DNA of 64,000 nt from Phymorhynchus buccinoides (GCA_017654935.2 CM065687.1:18640987-18704986), one strand, 5' to 3'; counted from the first letter of the stretch, positions 23,101 to 32,267 are shown. Notes: a model not told the origin generated them from the sequence alone. Translations and numbers: made by a program.

Positions 23101-26100
23101 GCTTTGAGCAAAGTGTCTATTCTTTTCAGGGGCTGCGAAGCATGTATTCAGGATGCGGACTGCGGTCTGTGCTACAAAGGCATGTCTGCCTTTTGTCTGC
23201 CGGCCCTGGACAAGCATTCCTCAACAGTGGGGCCCTGCGCCGTGGATGATCAGAGGGATGAGGCCTTCAAGTTCACTGTGGATTTCTGCCCCAGTCCTTT
23301 CGCCTGGGTCGTCATTGCTGGCATGTTTTTCTTCCAACTCTTCTTCTCCCCTGGTAAATTAATTGTTGTTTTGTTGACTTACCTTGGCTAAAAGACCCCA
23401 GGGATTATCCCTACGGCGGAAGCACTTGAACACTATGGTACAGGTTCATCAGCTACGGATGAGAACATTACGTGTGTGACCGTTTTTTGATTACCCCGCC
23501 ATGTGGGCAGCCACACTCCGTCTTCGGGGAATTTTGGAGACTGATGATGTTATGCTAGGAGCTTGTCATGGCATAACTATGCATAGCATAACATTATTTT
23601 GATGTAGCCTTGGTGTTCTAGCCTATGTCAATTGGTCTGACACAGCCTTAAGCCAAGGTGGAATTGTTGCTTTGATATTGCCTTATTTCACAATCATGTT
23701 CTTCTCTCATTTATTTAGCTGGCCAAGACATATAAGCCAAGGTTAAAGCCCCCTCCCTCCCCCCAAAAGACAACTAAGTTACTTTCAAAGTTATGATGCT
23801 TTTATTTTGTTCATTCTTTAATTGTCCCAACAAACTGGCTTTGAAAAAGTCATGCTCTTGGAACTTTATATATTAATAAAAATGAAAAACAATTAAGATA
23901 TATGCAATATCCTTCCAGTTTACATGCTGGGTTATGCTTTGTAGGGTTGCCTGGGCTCACTTTCCCCATCAACGCCGAGATCTACCCCATGTGGGCCCGC
24001 AGCACCTGCACCTCTGTGGTGGTGGCTGTGTTCTGGGTGTCCAACATCATCATCACCTTCAGCTACACCACCATTGTGCAGGTCTTCAACATGTATGGTA
24101 CGCTGTCGACTAACGTGATGAGTGCATTGACAACAAGGGCGTCGCCGAGCGGCAGACATGTCCGTCACCAGCAATGCCACGCACTTGCGACACCCCGTAG
24201 AGTGTCACATCCTGACACAAAATTGCAAGGGATTCTGTCTTCTAGTTCACGAGATACAGCTTGAAGAAGAAATACATAGCGCAAAGAAGGAAATTTCGGT
24301 TTTCAAGGTCAAACTTCAAGGCCAAGGTCAGCATGGCGATAATTTATGCTGGGATGTTTTCTACTCTAGGGTATACAGTATACAATCATTTTCAGGCTCC
24401 AGCGATCTTTTTGACCTTGACCTTGACCTTGATCGGTATGCCATCATCAGAACGGGCATAAGCCAAACCACCTTCATACCAAGTTTCAACATCCTATGTC
24501 GATCGGTGCTCGAGATATGGCTAAAAATAGATTTTCGGTTTTCAAGGTCGTACGTCAAGGTCAAGGTCACGACGGCAAAATGATTTGCGCCGATCTCTTC
24601 CTATTAAGGAGGCACACCTTCACACAAAATTTGACGCGATTCGGTCAAGCGGTTCGGGAGATATCCTTGGGACAGACAGAGAAAAAAAAAGAAAAAAAAA
24701 AATACAAACCAGCCCATCGCAATAGTCCGTCTTGGTGACGGACTAATTAAAGTGTCTCGTAAAACAGACGAAGACAAACATGTCAATATAAGCGGAACTA
24801 AAGTTGAGACGAGAACGCTTAACAGTGGACAGATCTATCCTAACTTAACCTCAAAACCCACCTGTTCCCCCGTCATTGAGGCTCCACTCTCTTTCTCTTT
24901 TCTCTCTCTTGCCTTTAGGTCAGTTTCTGCTGTATACCATTTATGTTATACGTGTGTGTTCGCTTTGTATTGCATTTTTGTTTGAGTGCGTTATGAATGC
25001 TAACGTGTGTGTGCGCTTTGATTCAGCGCCGTATAAATACTGTATGTTGTTGTTGTAGTTGGACAGCCCGGAATGAAAGTCCGTTTAACGTCCTCCGACA
25101 TGGAACAGGTACATGTGGGACATTTGTAACTATGAAGACAGTGGGGCGATCATGGAGGTACTGCAATACCAGGAAAGTCCCGATGTTTTTTTGAATTTTC
25201 AAGATGAAACAAATTGTAATTTGAATACCATCGGACAGTTCTTTCCGCTGGCCGTTTTTATTGTAAGCCTTGTCACCCCAGGGTTGCTATTCGTCTATAT
25301 TTCGTTTTGTCCGGCAATGCACTTCATTAATCTTACCAGTTTGAGAAAGTCCTATTAACCCTTTCACCGCCAGCAATCTTTCTGCCAAAATGTTATGTCA
25401 AAATTACCTGGGTAAAGAAAAGTTAGCATCTGCAATACTGTGAATCCCTCTATGACATTTAAAACATTATCAATTTAAGCCTTTCCTTGTCTCCCAAAAT
25501 TAACCCTTTCGCCGCCAGCCATTTTTCAGCCCCCCAAATACCATTAAACTTAACTGGGTAGAGAAAACTAAAAATATCTGCAATATTGCGAATTCCTCTG
25601 TGACATGTATAACGTTAGGCCTAACCTTACCTCCCCAAATCAAGAAAATAGTGTCTTCAGATAACAGGCCCTGATTTGATGCTTTTTAGTGACATGGGTG
25701 TTAAACCATTGTGGTGCACAAATGCGATATTGGCGGTGAAAGGGTTAACAACATAAGAGTCATTGGATAATAGATCATAATTTCAGGCCTTGTAGTGACG
25801 TGGATGTCAAATCAATGTGGTGCATAAATGCGACATTGACGGTGAAAGGGTTAACAAGGACGAAGCATTAGTGTGATTTCTTTGTGGCTTGTTTTTCATC
25901 TTCATCTTCTTAGTGTTGTTGGTTTGTTTTCACAGCAATGTGTTGCTTATTTGTACAATACTTTATCTCGATTAACAAAGCCATTTCAGCTAGAGTAAAA
26001 CTGTTCTTTTTTCCCCATTAGGCAATGACAGACATGTCATCAGGCCTGTGATGAGTTTGCTAACGGGCTATGGATTTTGTTAACTGGACATACGCCAAAA

Positions 26101-26795
26101 TACAAGTGAAAAGTCATGTGCTATGCACTGTCATAAGCCATAAGTCATACGTTTCTTTATTGTCCACAGGCATTGTACAACGCACATGGACACTAATCTT
26201 GTCTTCCACCGTGTAAAATTAAAATATTAAATAAAAGTATGAAACATAAATTTACATTAACTAATATGTAACTCTCACACCACACCCAATCATTCATCCG
26301 CTCTCCACTATCTTGCTCACTCATCATGCAACCCACCACCACTTCCGCCTTCATTTTTAACCTTTTCTTTTATTTTTTCCTTCCTTTCCTCCTTTTTTCC
26401 TTGTTCCTTTTTTGTCTCCCCCCCTTCCCCCCCCTTTTTTCCTACCCCCCCCCCCCCTTACTTTTTAGGTAGGCTTTTTCCCGCTCTTTTTCATCCTATT
26501 GTCTGTGTGACTGACTAAGATGGACATTTCCAAGAGCCTTACGTGTAAGGGACTGTTTTCAGGGACATTCTGGTTCTTTGCCGCCATGTGCTCGCTGGGT
26601 TTCGTAATGTTGGCCATCTTCCTTCCCGAAACCAAGAACCGTACTCTGGAGGAAGTGGAGGAGCTCTTCATGACGCCACAACAACTGCTACGCCACCGTG
26701 AGCAAAGGGAGAGCAATCAGATGGTTCTGCCGGGAAAAGAGCAAGAGATGCGCCGCGCCTCCCTAACCAATAACCAGGATGCATCTAAAATTTGA
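13546..26795 (+). CDS. SLC2A13/HMIT-like transporter, copy R1 (exons B to G with stop)
   Basis: Six exons (14315-14432, 15268-15428, 19796-19919, 23130-23353, 23945-24097, 26563-26795) join in phase with GT-AG borders to give about 337 C-terminal residues from TM7 to the stop. It is the only copy whose C-terminus is visible. No lesion was seen, so it may be the functional gene; its N-terminal part, including exon A, is in or beyond the gap. Function by family: proton-coupled myo-inositol uptake at the plasma membrane, although the substrate motifs differ here. Confidence 0.8.
14315..14432 (+). CDS. SLC2A13-like exon B, copy R1
   Basis: Encodes VCSTVVRVLTTPHVLKALAV and the TM7 segment with FFFVWSGLN in place of the usual QQLSGIN. 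It is 118 bp, entering in phase 1 and leaving in phase 2. The acceptor is TTTCCCAG and the donor GTGAGTGG. It is intact. Confidence 0.85.
14487..14602. mobile_element. 116 bp hairpin element beside exon B, copy R1
   Basis: It has the same GCGCAATCCG arms as in copy L, 54 bp after the donor. The loop differs by a few bases between copies while the arms stay paired. Confidence 0.6.
14603..15267. repeat. Intron B-C of copy R1 with (ATC)n tract
   Basis: The trinucleotide-rich region is about 14660-14905, followed by AT-rich intron and a TTCTTCTTC polypyrimidine tract directly before the exon C acceptor. No gene is seen. Confidence 0.7.
15268..15428 (+). CDS. SLC2A13-like exon C, copy R1
   Basis: This 161 bp exon is intact. 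It encodes LFFGGLIIKSVGFPAEMAVW, TM8 (IQGLIPLAIFMGQLPGVL) and the conserved EKYGRRPIVL loop with the Gly-Arg-Arg motif of sugar porters. It enters in phase 2 and leaves in phase 1. The acceptor is CTTAAAG and the donor GTTAG. It is the undamaged counterpart of the broken exon at 9154-9410. Confidence 0.9.
15453..15696. mobile_element. 244 bp MITE present only in copy R1
   Basis: It is bracketed by GATTAAA at 15446-15452 and 15697-15703. The ends are imperfect inverted repeats of about 50 bp (GCCAGCGACAGACTATG versus GGGGCGCCAGACTATG, both running into CAGGTCGTGACGTT). Copies L, R2 and R3 have the empty sequence GGTTAACTAGG directly followed by TTAAAAGG. The 7 bp duplication could fit a hAT-like or other cut-and-paste family; there is no coding capacity. 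Confidence 0.75.
15735..16250 (+). mobile_element. SINE-like element with tRNA-like head, copy R1
   Basis: The head includes AGTGGCTCAGAGG (A box) and CCCGGGTTCC, and the 3' end has AATAAAATTTTGAC plus TTGAC repeats at 16226-16250. It matches the element in the other copies at the same intron position, so it is an old insertion. Confidence 0.5.
16251..17519. other. Intron C-D of copy R1, no gene seen
   Basis: It is homologous to 35311-36515 and 49141-50256. It has a poly-A run at about 17147-17176, unique to this copy, and the hairpin GCTCAAGCCACAAGC at about 16660. The longest open frame (16266-16778) has no recognisable domain and differs by frameshifts between copies, so I do not call it a gene. 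Confidence 0.5.
17524..18117. mobile_element. TTAA-flanked inverted-repeat element, copy R1
   Basis: It is bounded by TTAA at 17520-17523 and 18118-18121. The arms are about 145 bp and read inward AGGTGGACCCTGATGGA, ACACGTCGAGATCACCAG, TTTGCTCTGGTT and CGATTCCTCCTTGGCGGAG, with the reverse complement on the right. No protein is encoded. The target site suggests a piggyBac-type or other TTAA-specific transposase. The R2 copy is 36520-37078, and the R3 copy is split by the DIRS element. Confidence 0.65.
18122..18836. other. Intron C-D of copy R1 upstream of the satellite seed
   Basis: AT-rich intron with no gene. At about 18333-18350 the sequence is continuous where R2 and R3 carry the telomere-bearing foldback element, so it is an empty site. 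Confidence 0.5.
18837..18888 (+). repeat. Single 44 bp satellite monomer (seed locus)
   Basis: One monomer begins GCAAATACATTCACCCAG and ends at a second GCAAAGACA exactly 44 bp later, so a short direct repeat (GCAAA then GACA/TACA) brackets the unit. The left flank CTTCTAGCGCCATGG and right flank TCTCTGCCAAGCACC are the same flanks that border the array in R3, and the right flank is shared with R2. Confidence 0.85.
18958..19222. mobile_element. piggyBac-like MITE in copy R1 (R2 and R3 empty)
   Basis: It is flanked by TTAA at 18958-18961 and 19219-19222, starting CCCTCTTCACCGCC and ending GGCGGCGAAAGGG. R2 (42768-42771) and R3 (61803-61806) have one TTAA at the same place, between TTTCTTC and AGCAACGCATGCG, and no insert. 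Confidence 0.85.
19223..19457. other. Intron C-D of copy R1 with (TTGAC)n tail in reverse
   Basis: It contains AAGTCAAGTCAAGTC followed by AAAATCATCTTTATTGAGG at about 19362-19397, the reverse complement of the non-LTR/SINE tail seen at 5127-5161. Bases near 19290-19325 match 5195-5230 in reverse and mark the end of L/R1 collinearity. Confidence 0.5.
19458..19732. mobile_element. TA-flanked palindromic MITE, copy R1
   Basis: The ends are GGGTAAGACGGGGTAAAAAG and CCCCGTCTTGCCC, between TA dinucleotides at 19456-19457 and 19733-19734. It is the orthologue of 4785-5058. R2 and R3 keep only about the left half (42929-43058 and 61965-62090). Confidence 0.75.
19796..19919 (+). CDS. SLC2A13-like exon D, copy R1
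   Basis: Encodes CLVLVSVGFHLTAAN and the loop start with NGT and NSS sequons, leaving in phase 2 at TCC AC. The acceptor is CCTCAGCAG and the donor GTAAGC. It is identical to L and differs from R2/R3 at IPEVHLY (LPEVHHY), GTNSS (GTDPS) and LRQS (LQQS). Confidence 0.85.
19946..20357. mobile_element. Foldback element with GAGATACGAGG arms, copy R1
   Basis: The arms AATATCGTCGGTGAAATTC and GAATTTCACTGACGATATT bracket 412 bp starting 26 bp after the exon D donor. The orthologue is in all copies. No coding capacity is seen. Confidence 0.6.
20358..20889. other. Intron D-E of copy R1 with one 122 bp-type unit
   Basis: There is a short GT-rich run at 20424-20446. A single shortened unit of the minisatellite family lies at about 20570-20640 (CTGAAGACTCTTTCTATCAG, then CTGATTTCAGGAGCATGCC). 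No gene is seen. Confidence 0.6.
20890..21094. mobile_element. Degraded piggyBac-like MITE in copy R1
   Basis: The left end is TTAACCGCCAGCCATGAG at 20890, the internal sequence CTGCAATATTGTGGGATTTCG is shared with the family, and the right end stops at GACATTGGCGGTGG without the final AAAGGG. L and R2 lack it at this site: after CGTCATTAA or GATTAA they read CTGGAGTTAAAC. A deletion seems to have removed the right terminus with neighbouring host sequence. Confidence 0.65.
21095..21474. other. Intron D-E of copy R1, no gene seen
   Basis: AT-rich intron collinear with 3228-3600 in reverse and with 45880-46170 of R2. Includes CTACCTGTCTTTCTGTCTC. The segment GCTTCAATAATGTTTTACG at 21388-21406 is the uninterrupted version of the LINE insertion site in R2. 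Confidence 0.55.
21475..21690. mobile_element. 216 bp MITE with CGATGGCTT termini, copy R1
   Basis: The orthologue of 3012-3227: inverted ends CGATGGCTTGGAGTCAAAC and TTTTGACTCTAAGCCATCG around an AT-rich core. No coding sequence. Confidence 0.5.
21780..22395. repeat. Interspersed repeat of the TTATAAGGCCCG family, copy R1
   Basis: Blocks contain GGCGGAGTTATAAGGCCCG, CTGGCAGGCTTTGCCCCG and alternating GTAACGGTAACGCC words, ending in a (CA)n run at 22384-22404. It is longer than the L copy because of an extra repeat of the GGTAACGCCTAGTAAACGG region. Confidence 0.5.
22396..22739. other. Intron D-E of copy R1, no gene seen
   Basis: AT-rich intron, inverted match to 2060-2399, with a (CA)n edge. 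No recognisable feature. Confidence 0.5.
22740..22986. mobile_element. piggyBac-like MITE in copy R1, orthologue of 1814-2059
   Basis: TTAA at 22740-22743 and 22983-22986; ends CCCTTTCGCCGCC and GGTGGTGAAAGGG. No transposase. Sequence is nearly the reverse complement of the L copy. Confidence 0.8.
23130..23353 (+). CDS. SLC2A13-like exon E, copy R1
   Basis: This 224 bp exon has cysteines in GCEACIQDADCGLCYK and later FCLPALDK, VGPCAVDD and DFCPSPFAW, then the hydrophobic start of TM10 (VVIAGMFFFQLFFSPG). It keeps the conserved PG that L has changed to SG. The Cys-rich loop is the main reason for assigning the gene to SLC2A13 rather than to other SLC2 members. Confidence 0.9.
23354..23944. 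other. Intron E-F of copy R1 with SINE-like fragment
   Basis: Inverted match to 856-1446. The SINE-like fragment is on the minus strand at about 23392-23522 (CCGCCATGTGGGCAGCC and ACTCCGTCTTCGG). No gene is seen. Confidence 0.5.
23945..24097 (+). CDS. SLC2A13-like exon F, copy R1
   Basis: Encodes LPGLTFPINAEIYPMWARST and TM11, ending FNMYG. EIYP-WARST matches the SLC2A13 TM10-11 region. The aromatic tryptophan that GLUT proteins have in GPxPW is absent; a phenylalanine lies at the aligned place. Acceptor TTTGTAG and donor GTACGC. Confidence 0.88.
24098..24740. repeat. AAGGTCA-rich repeat in intron F-G, copy R1
   Basis: Reverse counterpart of 60-702. A triple ACCTTG run lies at about 24411-24431. 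It ends with a purine-rich GAAAAAAAAAGAAAAAAAAA stretch near 24682. The apparent reading frames come from this repeat and are shared with the L copy, so they are not taken as genes. Confidence 0.65.
24741..25354. other. Intron F-G of copy R1, no gene seen
   Basis: About 25105-25200 (GGGACATTTGTAAC to AGTCCCGATG) resembles 33360-33445 (GGGACATTTGTAAATAC to AGTCCCGAG), a small dispersed repeat. Nothing else is recognised. L continues off the window at the equivalent of 24796. Confidence 0.45.
25355..25854. mobile_element. piggyBac-like MITE interrupted by a second one
   Basis: The outer element starts at TTAA 25355-25358 (CCCTTTCACCGCCAGC) and ends at TTAA 25851-25854 (GACGGTGAAAGGG). Its two halves (25359-25499 and 25749-25850) are separated by a full second element. 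Removing 25500-25744 restores a continuous member of the family of about 255 bp with one internal TTAA. Confidence 0.8.
25500..25748. mobile_element. Nested piggyBac-like MITE
   Basis: A complete element between TTAA 25500-25503 and TTAA 25745-25748, ends CCCTTTCGCCGCCAGCC and TTGGCGGTGAAAGGG. It sits inside the outer MITE at an internal TTAA, giving the relative ages directly. Confidence 0.82.
25855..26562. other. Intron F-G of copy R1, 3' part
   Basis: No gene is seen. A pyrimidine-rich stretch with poly-C runs lies at 26340-26462, upstream of the exon G acceptor. The part at about 26270-26335 (TAACTCTCACACCACACCCAA) resembles 8230-8255. Confidence 0.5.
26563..26795 (+). CDS. SLC2A13-like exon G with stop, copy R1
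   Basis: Last exon, 233 bp. Encodes GTFWFFAAMCSLGFVMLAIF (TM12), the PETKNRTLEEVEELF motif that closes sugar porters, and a charged cytoplasmic tail ending QDASKI before TGA at 26793-26795. The acceptor is CTGTTTTCAG. The tail is basic and glutamine-rich, without a dileucine or other sorting signal that I can recognise. Confidence 0.9.
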
Positions 26796-26804
26796 GTGAA
26801 GGGG

Positions 26805-27049
26805 TTAACCCTTTCACCACCAATGTCGCATTTTAGCACCCCAATGGTTGGCTCACGTCACTAAAAGGCATCAAATCAGGACTTGTTATTCAAAGACCCT
26901 ATTTTTGTTAATTTTTGGGAGGTAAGGATAGGCCTAATGTTATACATGTCACAGAGGAATTCGCAATATTGCAGATATTTTATTTTCTCTACCCAGTTAA
27001 GATTAATGGTATTTTTGGGCTGAAAAATGGCTGGCGGCAAAATGGTTAA
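26805..27049. mobile_element. piggyBac-like MITE in the 3' UTR region of R1
   Basis: It is flanked by TTAA at 26805-26808 and 27046-27049, beginning CCCTTTCACCACCAATG and ending GGCGGCAAAATGG. It starts 9 bp after the stop codon, so the 3' UTR must begin inside or be replaced by this element unless the transcript reads through. A possible polyadenylation signal downstream is not clear (ATAAAT near 27236). Confidence 0.75.
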
Positions 27050-27487
27050 GGCGCAATTGCAAAGAGTAATGCTGAGAATTGGGGATCGTTTGGCATAACA
27101 TGATTTTTTGTTTATGGCATATTCTACTCGTGCATGATTATAACGTGCATGTATTATAATGTTTACATGTATTTTGCATTATATTCTTTGTGTTTGTGAG
27201 GCGCTTTGAGCTGTTGTTTCGGGATATGGCACCATATAAATGTTATTCATTACTATGCATTATTATAGATAACTAGATAAACCCGTGCTCCGCACGGCAG
27301 CATGAAGCATCTGCGTTCATAATGGAGTGATCGAAGAAGAAGAAGAAGAAGAACAAGAACTGGTGAGATGAAAATAATGAAGAAAAGATACCACAAAATA
27401 TGTGGTGGTGCCCCCTCCCTTCCGCCCACTCCCCTCTCCTTTAAAAAAAAAAATGATGACCCCCCCCCCCCCCCCCCAACAACAACA
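27050..27487. repeat. Downstream flank with repeat fragments and poly-C
   Basis: A fragment ACCCGTGCTCCGCACGGCAG at 27281-27300 followed by CATGAAGCATCTGCGTTCAT and a (GAA)n tail near 27332-27358 resembles the SINE-like piece at 31870-31930. Poly-C lies at 27461-27477. No gene is seen. Confidence 0.45.
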
Positions 27488-27597
27488 AAATTGTGTGGAG
27501 GGGCAGACTCGAACCCGCGACCACGGACGTGTGTAGAGGTGCGTGCCGCGACCTACTAATTTGCGGACGCGCCGCTTTACCTATTGAGCTATGAAGG
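27488..27597 (-). other. tRNA-like sequence (SINE head or tRNA pseudogene)
   Basis: On the minus strand it reads ATAGCTCAATAGGTAAAGCG (A box and D-arm) and GGTCGCGGGTTCGAGTCTG (B box and T-arm loop). The spacing between boxes is about 60 nt and the acceptor stem does not close well, so a functional tRNA is unlikely. Most probably a tRNA-derived SINE head or a decayed tRNA. Confidence 0.5.
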
Positions 27598-30344
27598 CTA
27601 CTTTGAAAGTCGATGTAAAAAAATTGTTATAAGAGGAAGAAGGGAAAGCAGTCAAGTCTTTTCCCCCATCTCAATTTAAAGTAATGTCTCACATGACTTC
27701 GGTCGACGAGACGTAAAACAAGATCTCCAGTCAAGTCGGACACCTGACGCAGCTTCATGAAAGCACAGAACAGTCTTAGGTTTTGTCACTTTGAGAAAAG
27801 TAGGTGCCTGAAATGTTGTGGACACACACACACACACACACACAGGATGAAAACAGGGCAGGATGAAAAAAAGCTTTGTTAGCTTATTCTTTAACCCTCA
27901 ATAAAGATGATTTTGACTTGACTTGACTTGACTTGACACACCACACACACACACCACACACACACACAACACACACACACACTGTAGTAGACAGCACACA
28001 CTTAATCATTGCTTGCTCGGTTTCCTGTCAATTCATGAGCTCAGATGCGTTATTCTCCGTTATGCACCTTTCAAAACAAATATGGTTAGACCAAACACAA
28101 AACTTCCAGAACGTAGAGGAACTATTTGTAAAAAAAAGCCCTACTCGCCTCCCTCTTCTCCTTCCTAGCCACCCCTCCCCCTCCCCCTCTCCCTTCTTCT
28201 AACCAAAGCAACCATAGAAGTTTCTATGTGCATTGAGTTAGGCCTAGACTCTGCTTTCTGTTAGCCTAGCACACGCACAGTCTAAAAATGAACCGTTTTT
28301 AGCAGACGACACATTTTGCTACTCGCTAAATAGCCATTCTGTTTAACAAATGTAAATTTTCACCAGGGTTTATGCGATTTCCCTTTACACACATGTTGCA
28401 TACTTTGTCCTGAGCAAGGACAGCGTGGGTAACAACATCTACACGATGGGGGGTAGATGCAGTGGTCATTTAAAGTCCGGCAGATTTCGGATCTAATTAC
28501 TTTTGACGCTTTTATGGTTTCTTACCGTAGCTGCTTCACTCCTCCCCGGCGACGTCATTGCACGCGCCTATAATGACGCACAAGTACTGCATTTTGTGCC
28601 TTATAAAAAATGTATGGTTGCTGGCTTATGTCAAAGCTGTAGGTGTCTGAATTTATTTTGTTACAAAGTTTACTGAATGTGCACAGTTTTCTTAGGATTC
28701 TACCCTTTAGGTAGAACACTATTGCATTTGTAAGGGGTTTTTCCCCTCCTTTTTCTGCCCCTTTTTTTTGTCCGATTTGGCTGAGATTTTCAGGACAGTT
28801 GTGGGGCATTAAGTGATTGCCAAATTAGTAATATTAAATTATTTTGCCAAAAATTCTGCGAAATATGGCCAAACAACTGCAAAATCGGCACACATTCAAT
28901 CTTCATTAACTCAAAAACGGCTGAACAGATTTCGTTCATATTTTCAGACTTTGCTCTAAAGTTGATTTGCAACATTTACGGTAGATTACTGAACCGAACG
29001 TATGAACCGGAAGTGCCCCAGCTATGGTCAGACAGCTTTTATTTGGTTCACAGAATAGCCAAAACCAGAAGTGACGTCACAAAACTAACTATTGGATTTT
29101 GTAGCCCTTACTCTGGCCCAGGTCTGAAAGGAGTTTGTTGATGATAATTTTATGCTAAATAGTTTGGAAGTTTTCCAGTTTATGTAAATTGGGTTGCGTC
29201 ACTTTAATTTATTTCCATGTATGATTTTTTTTCATGGAATCTCGCTGAAATTTGCACGAACATTAAAGAGGGCTATACTTATCATTAAAGATTAATGATG
29301 CAACACTTCTGGTATCATTCAGAGCCAGAAGTGGGGAGGGAAAGGCTGGTGGAGGGGAGAATCCTGTCATGTTTGCTCTCAAAGGCAAACATAAGCCCTC
29401 TAGTTAAACATTATGACTGATTTTCAGCCAGGTTAAGTCAAGCAATCTCATCTGAAGGGATTAAATAATTTATCTTTGCACACATGTCGTTTACATGTAT
29501 TGAGTGGGAAATGCGTGGGAAACACACTACAAGCTATATTGAAGACACAGAGATACAGTGGTCATTTAAAGTCCAAACAGATTGACAAATGTACTACTGT
29601 TCAGTTTTCATTTCTCATGTAGTACAAGTAACCAAAAAAATAGTCTTTTCTTTTTGACGACATCCTTAGTCATAACCGGTGCATTGTTTCTCATCACAAG
29701 AAAACAGAACATGTCTGCTGACCACTGTCTCTTTTCTTACTTCCACACCCACCACTTTTTTAACATTCAAGTAATCTCTGAATGCCAGAGAGAACTAGCC
29801 TACATACTTGGTTCTTTTAGTTCATATTTTACAATACTGAATTGTCTACATCAAATTTTATTTTTTTAATCTCTGAATTCTTAGTAACTTGCTGAAAGGA
29901 AATATACATCTTACTCTCAAAATCGCATATTAGTTTATAGCTTAGCCTAATTATTTCTCCGGACCTTTGGCTTAAGGACACATATTGAACATTATGAGTA
30001 ACAGCCATGTGCAGCATTGCCTTCCTAATCCATGTTATAGTGAGGCTAAAATGTGATATTAGGAAGTTATCATAATTTCTGAAAATCATATAATGCGTAT
30101 ATATGCTTGATAATGTTGTTTGACATACCCAAGACATTTGTCGATTTTCTTATGCTTTTTACAATCTTCAAACAATCAAACTATGATATTTCTAGTACTT
30201 GATGTTTTTAAGATTCAAAGTGTCTGTTTTAATTTACAATTACGTATGTGGCACACTATGCCTAAAACTATATTTTGAGCTGCATTTCAAGCTTTGTTAA
30301 CAAACAGGTTTGAAGAAGAATGGATGGGCGTGTCTATATTACAT
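27598..30344. other. 3' flank of R1, no gene seen
   Basis: Short features only: (CA)n at 27822-27844, the AATAAAGATGATTTTGAC plus TTGAC tail at 27899-27938, a second CA run at 27940-27984, and two copies of GTGGTCATTTAAAGTCC at 28463 and 29552. The open frames here have no domain that I recognise and little coding bias. The region has no counterpart elsewhere in the window, apart from the short repeats. Confidence 0.5.
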
Positions 30345-30844
30345 NNNNNNNNNNNNNNNNNNNNNNNNNNNNNNNNNNNNNNNNNNNNNNNNNNNNNNNN
30401 NNNNNNNNNNNNNNNNNNNNNNNNNNNNNNNNNNNNNNNNNNNNNNNNNNNNNNNNNNNNNNNNNNNNNNNNNNNNNNNNNNNNNNNNNNNNNNNNNNNN
30501 NNNNNNNNNNNNNNNNNNNNNNNNNNNNNNNNNNNNNNNNNNNNNNNNNNNNNNNNNNNNNNNNNNNNNNNNNNNNNNNNNNNNNNNNNNNNNNNNNNNN
30601 NNNNNNNNNNNNNNNNNNNNNNNNNNNNNNNNNNNNNNNNNNNNNNNNNNNNNNNNNNNNNNNNNNNNNNNNNNNNNNNNNNNNNNNNNNNNNNNNNNNN
30701 NNNNNNNNNNNNNNNNNNNNNNNNNNNNNNNNNNNNNNNNNNNNNNNNNNNNNNNNNNNNNNNNNNNNNNNNNNNNNNNNNNNNNNNNNNNNNNNNNNNN
30801 NNNNNNNNNNNNNNNNNNNNNNNNNNNNNNNNNNNNNNNNNNNN
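30345..30844. other. Assembly gap of exactly 500 N
   Basis: All N. It separates the unique 3' flank of R1 from a contig that begins upstream of exon A of R2. True distance and order are unknown. Confidence 0.98.
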
Positions 30845-31350
30845 GTGGGGAGAAAGAGAGAGGAGTGAGAGAGACAGAAATAACACAGAGAGAGAGAAAG
30901 TTGCTGTGTCTTTCTCTCTGCTGCCGGTTATGTGTGAAGTGTTTGATCATAACGAAATGGTTACATGTAATATGTAACAATTTTCATGTAGACCTACCCC
31001 CCCTGGGCTTTTTTTTCTCCGAAATAAACTGACTTTGACTTTGACTTTGACCTTGACTCCTCTCCCTCTGTCAATGTCTCAACACACATGCGCGCGCACA
31101 CATGCAGACACACACGAGCACAACGCGCGCGCCGCACACGCACAACGCATCACGCACACACACACACACACACACACACAACACACACACACACACACAC
31201 ACACTCTCTCTCTCTCTTAGAGACGCATATTTCGTCACGTGTGTGTGTGTGTGTGTGTGTGCGTGCGTGTGTGTGTGCGCGCGCTTGTGTTTATATGTGT
31301 GAGTGTGTGTGTGTCTGCTACGTGCGTATGGGTGTAGGTGTGCATGTGCG

Positions 31351-31437
<87 letters not shown>

Positions 31438-32182
31438 GAGAGAGAGAGAGAGAGAGACGACACACACAGAGAGAGAATATTCGTACGTGTGAGACCGACG
31501 CGCTTTAAAAAAAAAAAAAAGGACCTAAGAAAGATAACCACCAGGCAAACGAAACAGAATGAACAGAATAATCGTCTTACTTCCCTTGCTCCATCACTGT
31601 CCTTCACTCCCCCCCCCCCCCTCTCTCCCCCATAGTGATACAGGAGTCTTTTGTACAAATAGTTTTACCACCTGCTGGAAATTCTGTCCGTATACCGTCT
31701 TCTAATCTGTCACTCTCGTTGACTCTGCCATTATTTTTAGATTTACCCCTTTTCTTGCCGTCATCTCTACTATCTTTCTGCCTTACTGTCCTTTGCTCTA
31801 AAAAAAATCTTTACAAAGATTTTTTCTTCAGCCGAAGACGGACATGCCAGGCCTAACTAACTATTAGTTGGGCGCATAACAGCAGCATGACGCATCTGCG
31901 CTCATATGACAGGAAACTGTGTGAGCGATCGACGACGAAGAAGACTCACCTCTCTCTCCCTTTCCTTGCTCCTTTCTCTTTCTCTAGACATATCTTGGGG
32001 GAGAGGAAGGAGGGGGGACGGGGGTGCGGGGGGGGGGGGGGGGGGCAACAAAGCCCCAAAGCATACAACTGTATGAAACATTTTTTAAACTCTAAAATAA
32101 CTTTTTCATTTGGTCTGTTCATAAGAATAACTCTCCACATTTTAGCTGGAGCAGAGAGAGAGAGAAAAGAGGGGGAGAAAAG

Positions 32183-32267
<85 letters not shown>

